Shown: positions 7,686 through 13,380 of the stretch, one piece after another
Numbering within the stretch: the stretch's first letter is position 1
Layout of the letters: each line of letters begins with the position of its first letter
Notes under the pieces: model-generated
The model's input: only the letters and a program-made list of their open reading frames with translations
Told to the model about the DNA's origin: nothing
The model's database searches: none
Made by a program: the position numbers and the translations under genes
DNA from: Euryarchaeota archaeon UBA242
Lineage (GTDB): Archaea; Thermoplasmatota; Poseidoniia; Poseidoniales; Poseidoniaceae
DNA: 13,380 nt
Assembly (NCBI GenBank): GCA_002499015.1
Contig: DAJY01000108.1
Location: forward strand, 3,798 to 17,177
Reading direction: 5' to 3'

Positions 7686-7724
7686 AATTTGTTTAGTATT
7701 GTAAGCAATGTTTTGTTTGCGAAC

Positions 7725-7733
7725 TTCAAATAC
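7725..7733 (+). promoter_or_regulatory. Leaderless-type promoter of the zinc-ribbon orphan
   Basis: TTCAAATAC begins exactly 29 bases before ATG 7754, preceded by GCGAAC in the BRE position. The spacing and sequence match the amidotransferase promoter (TTGAAATAC at the same distance). There is no SD before the ATG, consistent with a leaderless message. Confidence 0.5.
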
Positions 7734-7753
7734 TCTAGGCTTGACATATCACT

Positions 7754-10171
7754 ATGAGTTCTAAGGACAAGCAAAATTGTGATGTTTGTAAAAATAATGC
7801 AGGCTCTGAAATACTCTGCCAGTTATGCCAGTCGATTGTCGGCAATTCATTAGGCACAGATTGGAATGTAGTATTATCTCCAAGGGAACAGGAAGAAGGA
7901 ATCGAATTATTCGGGGGGAGGGGTCGAACCTCAAAGCAACGCTGGTCGCAATTAAAAGACAATGTAGATGGAACTGCAGATGTTACATGGGCTAGGTTGA
8001 GGGATAATGAGGATCCAATCCATTCATTACCTTGTTCAATTGAACGGCTTCAGGGAATTATTCATTTGATAAAAGAGGGTCATCGATTACAGCACGAAGA
8101 ACGGAGAATATTGCAAATTGGCTTTGCATTACATGATGGAAAACTTCTTTCTTTTTTACAAGATACAGCCGTACTCGATGGAAGGAAACTTCCTGCACCC
8201 GTTCCAATGATCTCAATATTAACTCTAATTGCGGATGAGAAAAAAAGAATAGGGTGGAATATTTCTAAGTTAGTTTCGACTATGGGTTCATTAGTCTACG
8301 ATGCAATTACTTCCAGAGAACAAGAGCATTATGGTCGCGTTTTCAATGATTATAGAAGGCATAGAATGATGCGAAGGAGAGAATTACGCGACGGGCAGCA
8401 ACAACCAAATAACTGCCAAAAGCGACCACTTGTGGCGATGTTAACTTGGCTACAAATAGAAGCCGAAGATAGACTTGGTAGTGAAGATTCTAATGGCACT
8501 CATCCATTGAGTGCATGGGCAAGAGATGTACGTTTACGAGTTCATATCTCAAGCACAGCCACTTTCAAAAAGGTAGTGACTGAAGGTTTTGAACATCACC
8601 CTAAAGGATCTCTCGATTTGATAACTTCTCCTTGGATTTCAAGATGGCTAAATCACAGGACCACTGACCGGCCTATGGCACTCAAGGATTGGCCGTTAAA
8701 ACTTACAAGAAATAAATGGCAATTTAGGGTTAGGACAAAGGCAGGTAATTCGCGCCTAGCAACTATACCAGATGATCCAATAATATGGGCTTATTTAATT
8801 TCTGCAGTATTGTCTCCTCTTGATTCACAAACCGGATTAAATTTATTGGCCATACAAAACAATTGGACCGCTATCCATGATGACAAATTAGATATTTCAG
8901 CTCCAATCCGGCGGTCAATTATTTTTCTAAACCAGATAATTACGGCCAATCCAAATAATGTATTTGTCCAGTCAGGCAGAATATTGGTAATTGGCCGCTT
9001 AGGCCATTTTTACGAAGTACGAGTTGGAAAAGGGGTGCACGGGGCACCATTTCTTATCAGCGCCATCAGGAATTTAGCCCCACACTCGCCCAATCCATTG
9101 TGCATCCATCATGGAAAGTTCCACGCCCAAGTACCATTGGGGGATACCATTGCTTCAGTAGTACTTTCACTGGTGGACGATGTAACATTAGCCGATAGAG
9201 TTGGGAGTTTGCAGTCAGAAATAGCTAACATTCCACCATTTGGGTTTAATAATAGATTAACTCCGATCGAAAAACCATTTATTGATGCCAATGCACTTGA
9301 ACAATTGCGCCTTCAGCTTCCAAACGGAGAAATCGCATGGTATGACTTTGATGCAGATTCTCTCGGGGAATCGTTACAAAATTTGTTAGAAAGAAATTAC
9401 GACGTCGACCGTGTGGTTCGACATCAAGATGGACGCCCCGTCCTCGGTGCTATCAGAGGTCCAAATAACTTCTATTTTGGACACGATATTCGCCAAAATA
9501 GAAGGCTACGTAATACAAAATACATCAACGCAACACTTAGAGAAGTTTCTCAAGGAAACCCACCGCCAATTGAAAAATTTGTTGAAGAATGGCGCCAAGA
9601 AGTATCATTCAAGCCGCTTAATGAAGTAATAGAAACCACCCATAGAATGAATCCGCCTCATGGTAACGATTGGATTTACTTGCGAAATAACGGCATGGGC
9701 AATCAAAACGATATCATTGGCGATATTAGAAACGGAGAACGTCGTTGGTGTGAACTAATGCCGCGTATTTGGCAGGCCTTACAACTTCAACCACTCGGCT
9801 CAACAATTAGAATCGGAGAACAAAACCTACAGGCAGTATTCTTTGAACATTGTAACCTAAGAGTGACGATGAGAAACATAACAGAGAGGCGTACAGTTGT
9901 AAGACTTGCTGAATTATTAGGCTATGTTGAAGATGGAGTTTACAATGGCCAGATAGTATTGGTTCGTAGAGATCACCCGCAACCAAACAACCGCCGTTCT
10001 ATGACTCGAATAATTGAGGACTTACAGCAAAGGAATGGGGCGAGAGGCGCTCCACCTTGGTGGTGGCATTATGGAGAGGCAGCAGAGGCCCCACAAGAAG
10101 TACCTGAATTCGCATGGGAATTAGAAGAGGATCTATGCGATGATGACGCGATTCTAATCAACTTTCCTTGA
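7754..10171 (+). CDS. Large orphan protein with N-terminal zinc ribbon
   Basis: I do not recognise this 805-residue protein. The N-terminus carries C9-X2-C12-X9-C22-X2-C25, a likely zinc ribbon. A basic stretch follows around 195-220 (RRHRMMRRRELR). The middle has a beta-rich section (VFVQSGRILVIGRLGHFYEV) and then CIHHGKFHAQVPLGD (450-464) and SVVLSLVDD. The PLGD...LVDD run suggests a conserved core but matches no family I can name. The C-terminus is rich in Trp and acid (PPWWWHYGE, then ELEEDLCDDD). There is no signal peptide or membrane segment, so it should be cytoplasmic. The zinc ribbon and basic patch suggest nucleic-acid or protein binding, which is inference. It is monocistronic, with its own promoter, and converges on the next gene with a 14-base overlap. 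Long continuous coding supports a real gene. Confidence 0.8.
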   Translation: MSSKDKQNCDVCKNNAGSEILCQLCQSIVGNSLGTDWNVVLSPREQEEGIELFGGRGRTSKQRWSQLKDNVDGTADVTWARLRDNEDPIHSLPCSIERLQGIIHLIKEGHRLQHEERRILQIGFALHDGKLLSFLQDTAVLDGRKLPAPVPMISILTLIADEKKRIGWNISKLVSTMGSLVYDAITSREQEHYGRVFNDYRRHRMMRRRELRDGQQQPNNCQKRPLVAMLTWLQIEAEDRLGSEDSNGTHPLSAWARDVRLRVHISSTATFKKVVTEGFEHHPKGSLDLITSPWISRWLNHRTTDRPMALKDWPLKLTRNKWQFRVRTKAGNSRLATIPDDPIIWAYLISAVLSPLDSQTGLNLLAIQNNWTAIHDDKLDISAPIRRSIIFLNQIITANPNNVFVQSGRILVIGRLGHFYEVRVGKGVHGAPFLISAIRNLAPHSPNPLCIHHGKFHAQVPLGDTIASVVLSLVDDVTLADRVGSLQSEIANIPPFGFNNRLTPIEKPFIDANALEQLRLQLPNGEIAWYDFDADSLGESLQNLLERNYDVDRVVRHQDGRPVLGAIRGPNNFYFGHDIRQNRRLRNTKYINATLREVSQGNPPPIEKFVEEWRQEVSFKPLNEVIETTHRMNPPHGNDWIYLRNNGMGNQNDIIGDIRNGERRWCELMPRIWQALQLQPLGSTIRIGEQNLQAVFFEHCNLRVTMRNITERRTVVRLAELLGYVEDGVYNGQIVLVRRDHPQPNNRRSMTRIIEDLQQRNGARGAPPWWWHYGEAAEAPQEVPEFAWELEEDLCDDDAILINFP

Positions 10172-11063
10172 TTGGCCGCGACTCTCTTAACTGTACAGCC
10201 GCGACAACAACCGCAAGAGTAGCAATTAGTGATGCAGCGGGTAATCCTTTTTCATTTGATGTTGAAGGCTCCTGGATGGCTATATCTTCATCAACGATTG
10301 GATTGATTACTTGATAAATCAAATGGACAGTGAGGTCATCTCCGTCAAATGCCTCAGGTAGAGAGATTTGTTCTGTACCGCTTGTTGAATTACCTAATGA
10401 TTGAATCTCACGTACGATAAATGGATAATTTTCTAATCCATTTGTACCATCTTCGAAATATGCAGATGCTTCAACAACCCACAAGTTTACCGAAATAACA
10501 CTATCTCCGAATTGAGAACTATCTATTGAAAGATTCCATGAAACATTACCACTATTTTGTCCATTGCCAGTCCAACTGAAACTAGAACTACCCTGTCCGA
10601 GTCCTAAATCAATTTGTGCCAATTCAGTAAAATCATCTTGCAAAGTCTCTCCATTAGACACACTTCCTACTTGCTTTTGGCTACCATTAAAAATAACGGT
10701 GGGAGGGATTCTTTGACCATATCTTGATTCCCAGCGAAGGTCCAAAACATCAGTGCCGAAAGGATCCTGAGTTTCGCCAATAGAGCGATGGAAATTATAT
10801 TGCTGAATCGGAATCTGTAACTCTACATCATCAAGTGTATGTTCAACATCAACACAATTAGTACACCATGTGGCTGTATAATCTTCAACAATTGCAGGAA
10901 GATCGGATAGCTGACTTGTCTGAACCGAACTATTGTTTGCTTCAGCCCACTGTCCTCCGAATACAACTCCAATCGACAACTCTTCAGCCACCGCGGCATC
11001 GCTATTGATTGGAATAATTATCAAAAGCAACATTAACGAGACAAGACAAGATACGAAGCGCAT
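10158..11063 (-). CDS. Exported, C-terminally membrane-anchored thioredoxin-fold protein
   Basis: A 301-residue protein with a signal peptide (CLVSLMLLLIIIPIN, cleavage near 24-26) and a C-terminal hydrophobic anchor (LPAASLIATLAVVVAAVQL, ~274-292) ending in a short charged tail. The first half is a thioredoxin-like domain: DYTATWCTNCVDVEHT with C67 and C70, a later PFGTDVLDLRWESRYG, and the Pro preceding the strand in RIPPTVIFNG (cis-Pro site). The second half is a beta-rich, Ser/Asn-rich domain of unknown type. The order resembles Omp28/DUF1223-like secreted thioredoxin-fold proteins. The CTNC motif suggests disulfide exchange outside the cell; substrate and partners are unknown. It lies 61 bases downstream of the TFB stop, with its own weak TATA-like element, and overlaps the convergent orphan gene by 14 bases. 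Confidence 0.75.
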   Translation of the reverse strand: MRFVSCLVSLMLLLIIIPINSDAAVAEELSIGVVFGGQWAEANNSSVQTSQLSDLPAIVEDYTATWCTNCVDVEHTLDDVELQIPIQQYNFHRSIGETQDPFGTDVLDLRWESRYGQRIPPTVIFNGSQKQVGSVSNGETLQDDFTELAQIDLGLGQGSSSFSWTGNGQNSGNVSWNLSIDSSQFGDSVISVNLWVVEASAYFEDGTNGLENYPFIVREIQSLGNSTSGTEQISLPEAFDGDDLTVHLIYQVINPIVDEDIAIQEPSTSNEKGLPAASLIATLAVVVAAVQLRESRPIKES

Positions 11064-11081
11064 TAATCAAGGCCATCTAGT

Positions 11082-11094
11082 GATTCAATATCAA
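11082..11094 (-). promoter_or_regulatory. Candidate leaderless promoter of the thioredoxin-fold gene
   Basis: On the minus strand TTGATATTGAAT spans roughly -31 to -20 from the ATG. There is no SD. The position agrees with the other leaderless-type promoters in the window, but the match to TTSAAATA is weaker. Confidence 0.35.
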
Positions 11095-11124
11095 GTGTTT
11101 TGATTGCTGTCAATTCTACAAACT

Positions 11125-12246
11125 TTACAATTGTACGAAATCCTCAAAGGCGCCATCAACGAATAACTTCCCAGAAGCATCCTCATCACGGAATTGTTCT
11201 AAGCGTGATGAAACACCACTTCCGGTAAGACGGCAGGTTGAAGCAACGCGATTTAACAAACCATCAGCAAGGTCAAGAGATTGCAATGTGGCATAATAGA
11301 CACATGCAACAACCATGAGAATGTTGGTATTGACAGTCAGTGGAGTCTGCACTCCATCACCAGGTTCGCACAAGAGGTCTAGTCTGTAGGCAGCGTTTCT
11401 GTGAACGATATCTAAATCAGCATCACTCAATGTAACAGAAAGATTTTCTTCAAGGTGGGAAACCACTTGGTCAACATCATCACAACGCAATTCGCTAGGA
11501 TTGATTTTACGAGGTGGAGCCACTCCTAGGAAACTAACACGAGCCTTGTAGTGCTTCATGATTATTGTTTTAGCAGTTAATATCTGCTTATCCGTGATTC
11601 CGAAACGAGGTAGGTCATAGCGACGGTCAATCTTAGAAGTTATTTGCAAGTCTCCACCGATTTCAGCCAAAGCAATGGCAATGATTCTGGCGTTATTTTC
11701 TTCAGAGTCACCTTTCAGGTCATCCTTTTGACGGCAGATAGATTGCTTGGGCATAGCCAACCTTTTTTGGTCGCAACTCTTCAAACCATCACGTATTTCA
11801 GATTCCTCTGGGGTCAATGGTGTGCAAGCCATACGAGCTAAGTGCTCTAAGCGAATAGCGGAATAAGAGCCATAAAGGCTTTTCATCTGATTCATTACTT
11901 TACCATAGAATGGATGGCTGTCACGTACAGTGCCACGTTCCATCAACCTCAAACGAAAGAATGCCTTTCTAGCAGAAGGGGCTAAGCCGCGGATTTCCTG
12001 TTTAGAGAGTGGTTTGCTGCCAAGAGCAGTGCCTTTGTCAGTCTTGCCAAATGTATTGACTCTTCCAGCAGTTGCCTCTTCACCATGATTACGATTGTCA
12101 TCATTGTCATTGTAGATTTGGAACTCAATTACCAATCCGCAATCGTCACATTCTATTTCGGCACGCACGTGGTCAGGGGTCAGCTTGTCACTACCGCAGT
12201 CATCACATCTATCCTTCTTCTCTTCCTTTCTATTTCCTTTATTCAT
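11125..12246 (-). CDS. Divergent TFB (TFIIB-like) transcription initiation factor
   Basis: 373 residues. The N-terminal zinc ribbon is C14-X2-C17-X15-C33-X2-C36 (CDDCGSDK ... CDDCGLVI), as in TFB/TFIIB, followed by a B-reader/linker-like stretch (GRVNTFGKTDKGTALGSKPLSK). Two helical cyclin-like repeats follow. The second is the clearer, with TPLTVNTNILMVVACVYYAT and a helix-turn-helix-like LNRVASTCRLTGSGVSSRLEQF near the C-terminus. TFB bridges TBP-bound promoters and RNA polymerase. This copy is about 70 residues longer than usual TFB and its first repeat is poorly conserved, so it may be a specialised paralogue rather than the housekeeping factor. A strong SD precedes ATG 12246, unlike its leaderless-type neighbours. 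A large upstream region suggests regulated expression. Confidence 0.82.
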   Translation of the reverse strand: MNKGNRKEEKKDRCDDCGSDKLTPDHVRAEIECDDCGLVIEFQIYNDNDDNRNHGEEATAGRVNTFGKTDKGTALGSKPLSKQEIRGLAPSARKAFFRLRLMERGTVRDSHPFYGKVMNQMKSLYGSYSAIRLEHLARMACTPLTPEESEIRDGLKSCDQKRLAMPKQSICRQKDDLKGDSEENNARIIAIALAEIGGDLQITSKIDRRYDLPRFGITDKQILTAKTIIMKHYKARVSFLGVAPPRKINPSELRCDDVDQVVSHLEENLSVTLSDADLDIVHRNAAYRLDLLCEPGDGVQTPLTVNTNILMVVACVYYATLQSLDLADGLLNRVASTCRLTGSGVSSRLEQFRDEDASGKLFVDGAFEDFVQL

Positions 12247-12252
12247 GTTTAT

Positions 12253-12260
12253 TCCCTCCT
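12253..12260 (-). promoter_or_regulatory. SD of the TFB gene
   Basis: Read on the minus strand, AGGAGGGA lies 6 bases before ATG 12246. It shows that this message has a real leader and fixes the start. Confidence 0.65.
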
Positions 12261-12321
12261 ATATTGATGTCTCTGAGTTGTATTTTTTCAATCAAATTTA
12301 ATAATAACTATGTCATTATTC

Positions 12322-12339
12322 ATATTTCAACCTCGCCTC
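12322..12339 (-). promoter_or_regulatory. Candidate TFB promoter, AGGCGAGG-TTGAAATAT
   Basis: On the minus strand AGGCGAGG is followed directly by TTGAAATAT, whose first T is 84 bases before the TFB ATG. A start ~29 bases downstream would give a leader of about 55 bases, long enough to carry the SD. The block is nearly identical to that of the amidotransferase promoter (one extra A there). Confidence 0.5.
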
Positions 12340-12385
12340 ATCATGGTGCATTCTTAATAAGGAGTTGCACGATCCTTTTGTTGTT

Positions 12386-12440
12386 GAGTGCGAATTAGGC
12401 TCACCTAAAAATAGGCTTTTTAGCGTCTAATTCGGCGCTC
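12386..12440 (-). ncRNA. Long imperfect hairpin; possible structured RNA or TFB 5' leader
   Basis: Outer arms CGAATTAG (12391-12398) and CTAATTCG (12427-12434) pair perfectly. GAGTG (12386-12390) can pair with GCGCTC (12435-12440) with one bulge. Inside, CTAAAAA (12405-12411) pairs with TTTTTAG (12417-12423) around a 5-base loop, and AC/GT adds two pairs. About 22 pairs in all are interrupted by a 4-base bulge and single bases. A predicted minus-strand transcription start (~12443) lies at its foot. The structure could form in either strand; being an RNA, and its strand, is inference. Confidence 0.4.
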
Positions 12441-12448
12441 TACTGTAA

Positions 12449-12464
12449 GGCATACACGGCATAC
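12449..12464. repeat. Tandem GGCATAC repeat, operator-like
   Basis: GGCATAC occurs twice (12449-12455 and 12458-12464), separated by AC, a 9-base period. It lies between a minus-strand TATA-like box (12466-12472) and the predicted start near 12443, where a bound repressor would block initiation. No cognate regulator is identified. Confidence 0.4.
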
Positions 12465-12465
12465 C

Positions 12466-12480
12466 TTTTAAACCCCTCGC
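12466..12480 (-). promoter_or_regulatory. Candidate minus-strand promoter GCGAGGGG-TTTAAAA
   Basis: Read on the minus strand, GCGAGG occupies the BRE position before TTTAAAA. This is similar to the two AGGCGAGG-TTGAAATA blocks elsewhere in the window. Using the 29-base spacing seen at leaderless genes, transcription would start near 12443, at the foot of the hairpin, and run toward the TFB gene. Confidence 0.35.
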
Positions 12481-12501
12481 ATGAGATGTCGTATAATAGC
12501 C

Positions 12502-12570
12502 AAACATGAATTAGTCTTGTTCATATTAGTAACATTCTATCGACCCTATATAAAGTAAGGAAACATGAAT
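12502..12570 (+). repeat. Direct repeat AAACATGAAT flanking a TATA box
   Basis: The 10-base word AAACATGAAT occurs at 12502-12511 and 12561-12570, 59 bases apart, on either side of the strong TATA box at 12546-12555. It may be chance in AT-rich DNA. Confidence 0.3.
12546..12555. promoter_or_regulatory. Strong TATA box CTATATAAAG (minus strand CTTTATATAG)
   Basis: This is the closest match in the window to the archaeal TATA consensus. The core is nearly symmetric, so direction is unclear. On the minus strand it reads TTTATATAG, with transcription from about 12525 toward TFB. On the plus strand a start near 12575 would give a ~230-base leader to the gene at 12809. Neither direction opens directly into a coding region. 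Confidence 0.4.
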
Positions 12571-12762
12571 GCGAGCCATCATCTAAAACAGCGCTTATAG
12601 GCACTTTTTGAAATGTAAAAACTCCCCCACCCTCTCTTACTATATCGGTTTAAATAACATTTGATTGGCTATATTTCCTCCAAGAAATGTAACGTTTAGT
12701 GAATCCCATCAGGTCATCAATTGCCATAAAAGATAGATGATAATTAGATAATAATGCAAGCC

Positions 12763-12800
12763 TTCAATAACGGTTGACTTTAGTTCACATAGTCTAGGAG
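12763..12800 (+). promoter_or_regulatory. Candidate promoter and SD for the 12809 gene
   Basis: TTCAATAAC (12763-12771) resembles the TTCAAATAC box at 7725. It predicts a start near 12792, just before AGGAG (12796-12800), which lies 8 bases ahead of ATG 12809. The SD is clear and the TATA call is weak. TTTAAATAAC (12649-12658) is an alternative promoter. Confidence 0.4.
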
Positions 12801-12808
12801 TAGTTTCA

Positions 12809-13380
12809 ATGTCAGACCAAGTACAGGTAACAATCACCAAAGAGGCAATACCTCATGGTTTGGCTGTCCCTCAATGGTTAGAAGAGGGTATACAAAACGA
12901 GTCCGGCAAAGATATTCTAATTATCCACTCCAATGACAATTCGCGGTCAAGTTTGTTACGGCAATTGTCAATGAATGGAGTTCCTGCAGATACAACTCGG
13001 CATGTAACAATTCAACGATTAGTGGCATCTCTACATTTGGATCTTCGCTTGCCAGGAATGCTTGAAAACGATGCAACCCTCTTTTCGCTAGTCCACGAGG
13101 AATGTGTGAAAGCGGCAAAGAATAATCAATTACCGCTAATGCATACCGGGGAATATGGCGCATGGACCACTTTCAAAACTGAGAGATTACTACAATTGCA
13201 TCGAGTATTATCTGAAGTTAGAGATCCCGAGGCTTGGCAAGATGACCCTGGTGCACAAGAATTAGTCGGCATACTACATGTTGTCGAAGAGAAATTAGGA
13301 GGTTCACATCCAGACTTAATCAAAAGAAGATTGATTGAGGTGCTCAAATCAAAAGATGAAAATGAGATTCCATTTTCACT
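12809..13380 (+). CDS. N-terminal part of a large protein, possibly AddB-like helicase-nuclease (3' end outside window)
   Basis: The frame is open from ATG 12809 to the end of the window (190 codons with no stop), supported by AGGAG eight bases upstream. Residues 35-43 (DILIIHSND) look like a first beta strand. They are followed by RSSLLRQLSMNGV and then VTIQRLVASLHLDLRLPG (67-84), a pattern like the N-terminal helicase-type region of AddB or PD-(D/E)XK nuclease proteins ('RraLlrrLa..G...vvTidrLv..Lh.DlrlP'). There is no Walker A (GxxGxGKT/S), which fits the inactive helicase-like domain of AddB and argues against an ordinary active UvrD. The nuclease motifs would lie beyond the window. The function is tentative; that it is a real gene is well supported. 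Confidence 0.6.
   Translation, partial: MSDQVQVTITKEAIPHGLAVPQWLEEGIQNESGKDILIIHSNDNSRSSLLRQLSMNGVPADTTRHVTIQRLVASLHLDLRLPGMLENDATLFSLVHEECVKAAKNNQLPLMHTGEYGAWTTFKTERLLQLHRVLSEVRDPEAWQDDPGAQELVGILHVVEEKLGGSHPDLIKRRLIEVLKSKDENEIPFS

Larger units (their letters stand above)
12247..12808. other. 562-base gene-free, AT-rich region between TFB and the next gene
   Basis: No convincing protein gene or tRNA is seen here. It contains the TFB leader and SD, two GCGAGG-plus-TATA blocks on the minus strand (12322-12339 and 12466-12480), a long imperfect hairpin (12386-12440), a tandem GGCATAC repeat (12449-12464), a strong near-symmetric TATA box (12546-12555), a direct repeat of AAACATGAAT, a pyrimidine run (12621-12637), and the promoter area of the 12809 gene. 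It is exceptionally long compared with the other gaps in the window, most of which are under 70 bases. Confidence 0.7.

Noticed and set aside
12337..12343. Minus-strand ATGATGA resembling a C box of a C/D guide RNA
   Set aside because: No D box (CTGA) at a suitable distance downstream, and the site abuts the proposed TFB promoter block.
12072..12398. Plus-strand open frame running from within TFB into the intergenic region
   Set aside because: His/Cys/Leu-rich low-quality protein, antisense to the TFB zinc ribbon, with no ribosome binding site; it ends near the hairpin by chance.
12564..12599. Eleven-codon frame after AAGG, possible leader peptide
   Set aside because: The nearby TATA box is too close to give a transcript that includes it, the peptide has no run of a regulatory amino acid, and no attenuator follows.
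12618..12637. Pyrimidine-rich tract with a run of C; G-rich on the minus strand
   Set aside because: Too few G runs of three or more for a convincing quadruplex, and no gene start at a suitable distance for it to act as an SD.
12247..12808. Searched by eye for a tRNA or known riboswitch in the intergenic region
   Set aside because: No cloverleaf with TTCGANNC-type arm and anticodon stem was found, and the hairpin does not match a riboswitch I know.

Overview
The window reads as a marine planktonic euryarchaeon, most likely Marine Group II (Candidatus Poseidoniales) or a close relative. It carries archaeal marker genes (MCM helicase, GatE, two Pth2 genes, a TFB-family transcription factor). 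It is compact and moderately AT-rich, with many short overlaps between genes. Several genes have a TATA-like box about 29 bases before the start codon and no Shine-Dalgarno (SD) sequence, as in leaderless transcripts. The group assignment is inference from gene content and style; no rRNA is present.

Layout. Bases 2-5809 form a six-gene plus-strand array: the 3' end of mcm, gatE, a secreted PQQ-type beta-propeller protein ending in a transcobalamin-like (DUF4430) domain, an ECF transporter S component, and two tandem, diverged pth2 genes. Bases 5812-6540 (minus) encode a class II glutamine amidotransferase, divergent from a threonine aldolase (6642-7685, plus). Bases 7754-10171 encode an 805-residue orphan with an N-terminal zinc ribbon. 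It converges, with a 14-base overlap, on a minus-strand exported thioredoxin-fold protein (10158-11063), which follows a divergent TFB (11125-12246, minus). A 562-base gene-free region (12247-12808) separates TFB from the start of a large plus-strand protein (12809 to the window end, open), possibly an AddB-like helicase-nuclease.

How the genes may work together. gatE and pth2 both serve translation: making Gln-tRNA and rescuing peptidyl-tRNA. Between them sits a pair that looks like a vitamin uptake module. The propeller/DUF4430 protein would expose both folded domains outside the cell, and the S component would bind substrate in the membrane. From family knowledge the best guess is cobalamin, but this is inference.

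The best places to look for something new are that propeller-DUF4430/S-component pair; the two Pth2 copies, which depart from the family pattern in different halves of the N-terminal motif; the zinc-ribbon orphan; and the 562-base intergenic region. That region holds a long imperfect hairpin whose foot lies about 3 bases from a predicted minus-strand transcription start, with a tandem 7-base repeat in the matching promoter. No CRISPR array, insertion sequence, rRNA or tRNA was seen.
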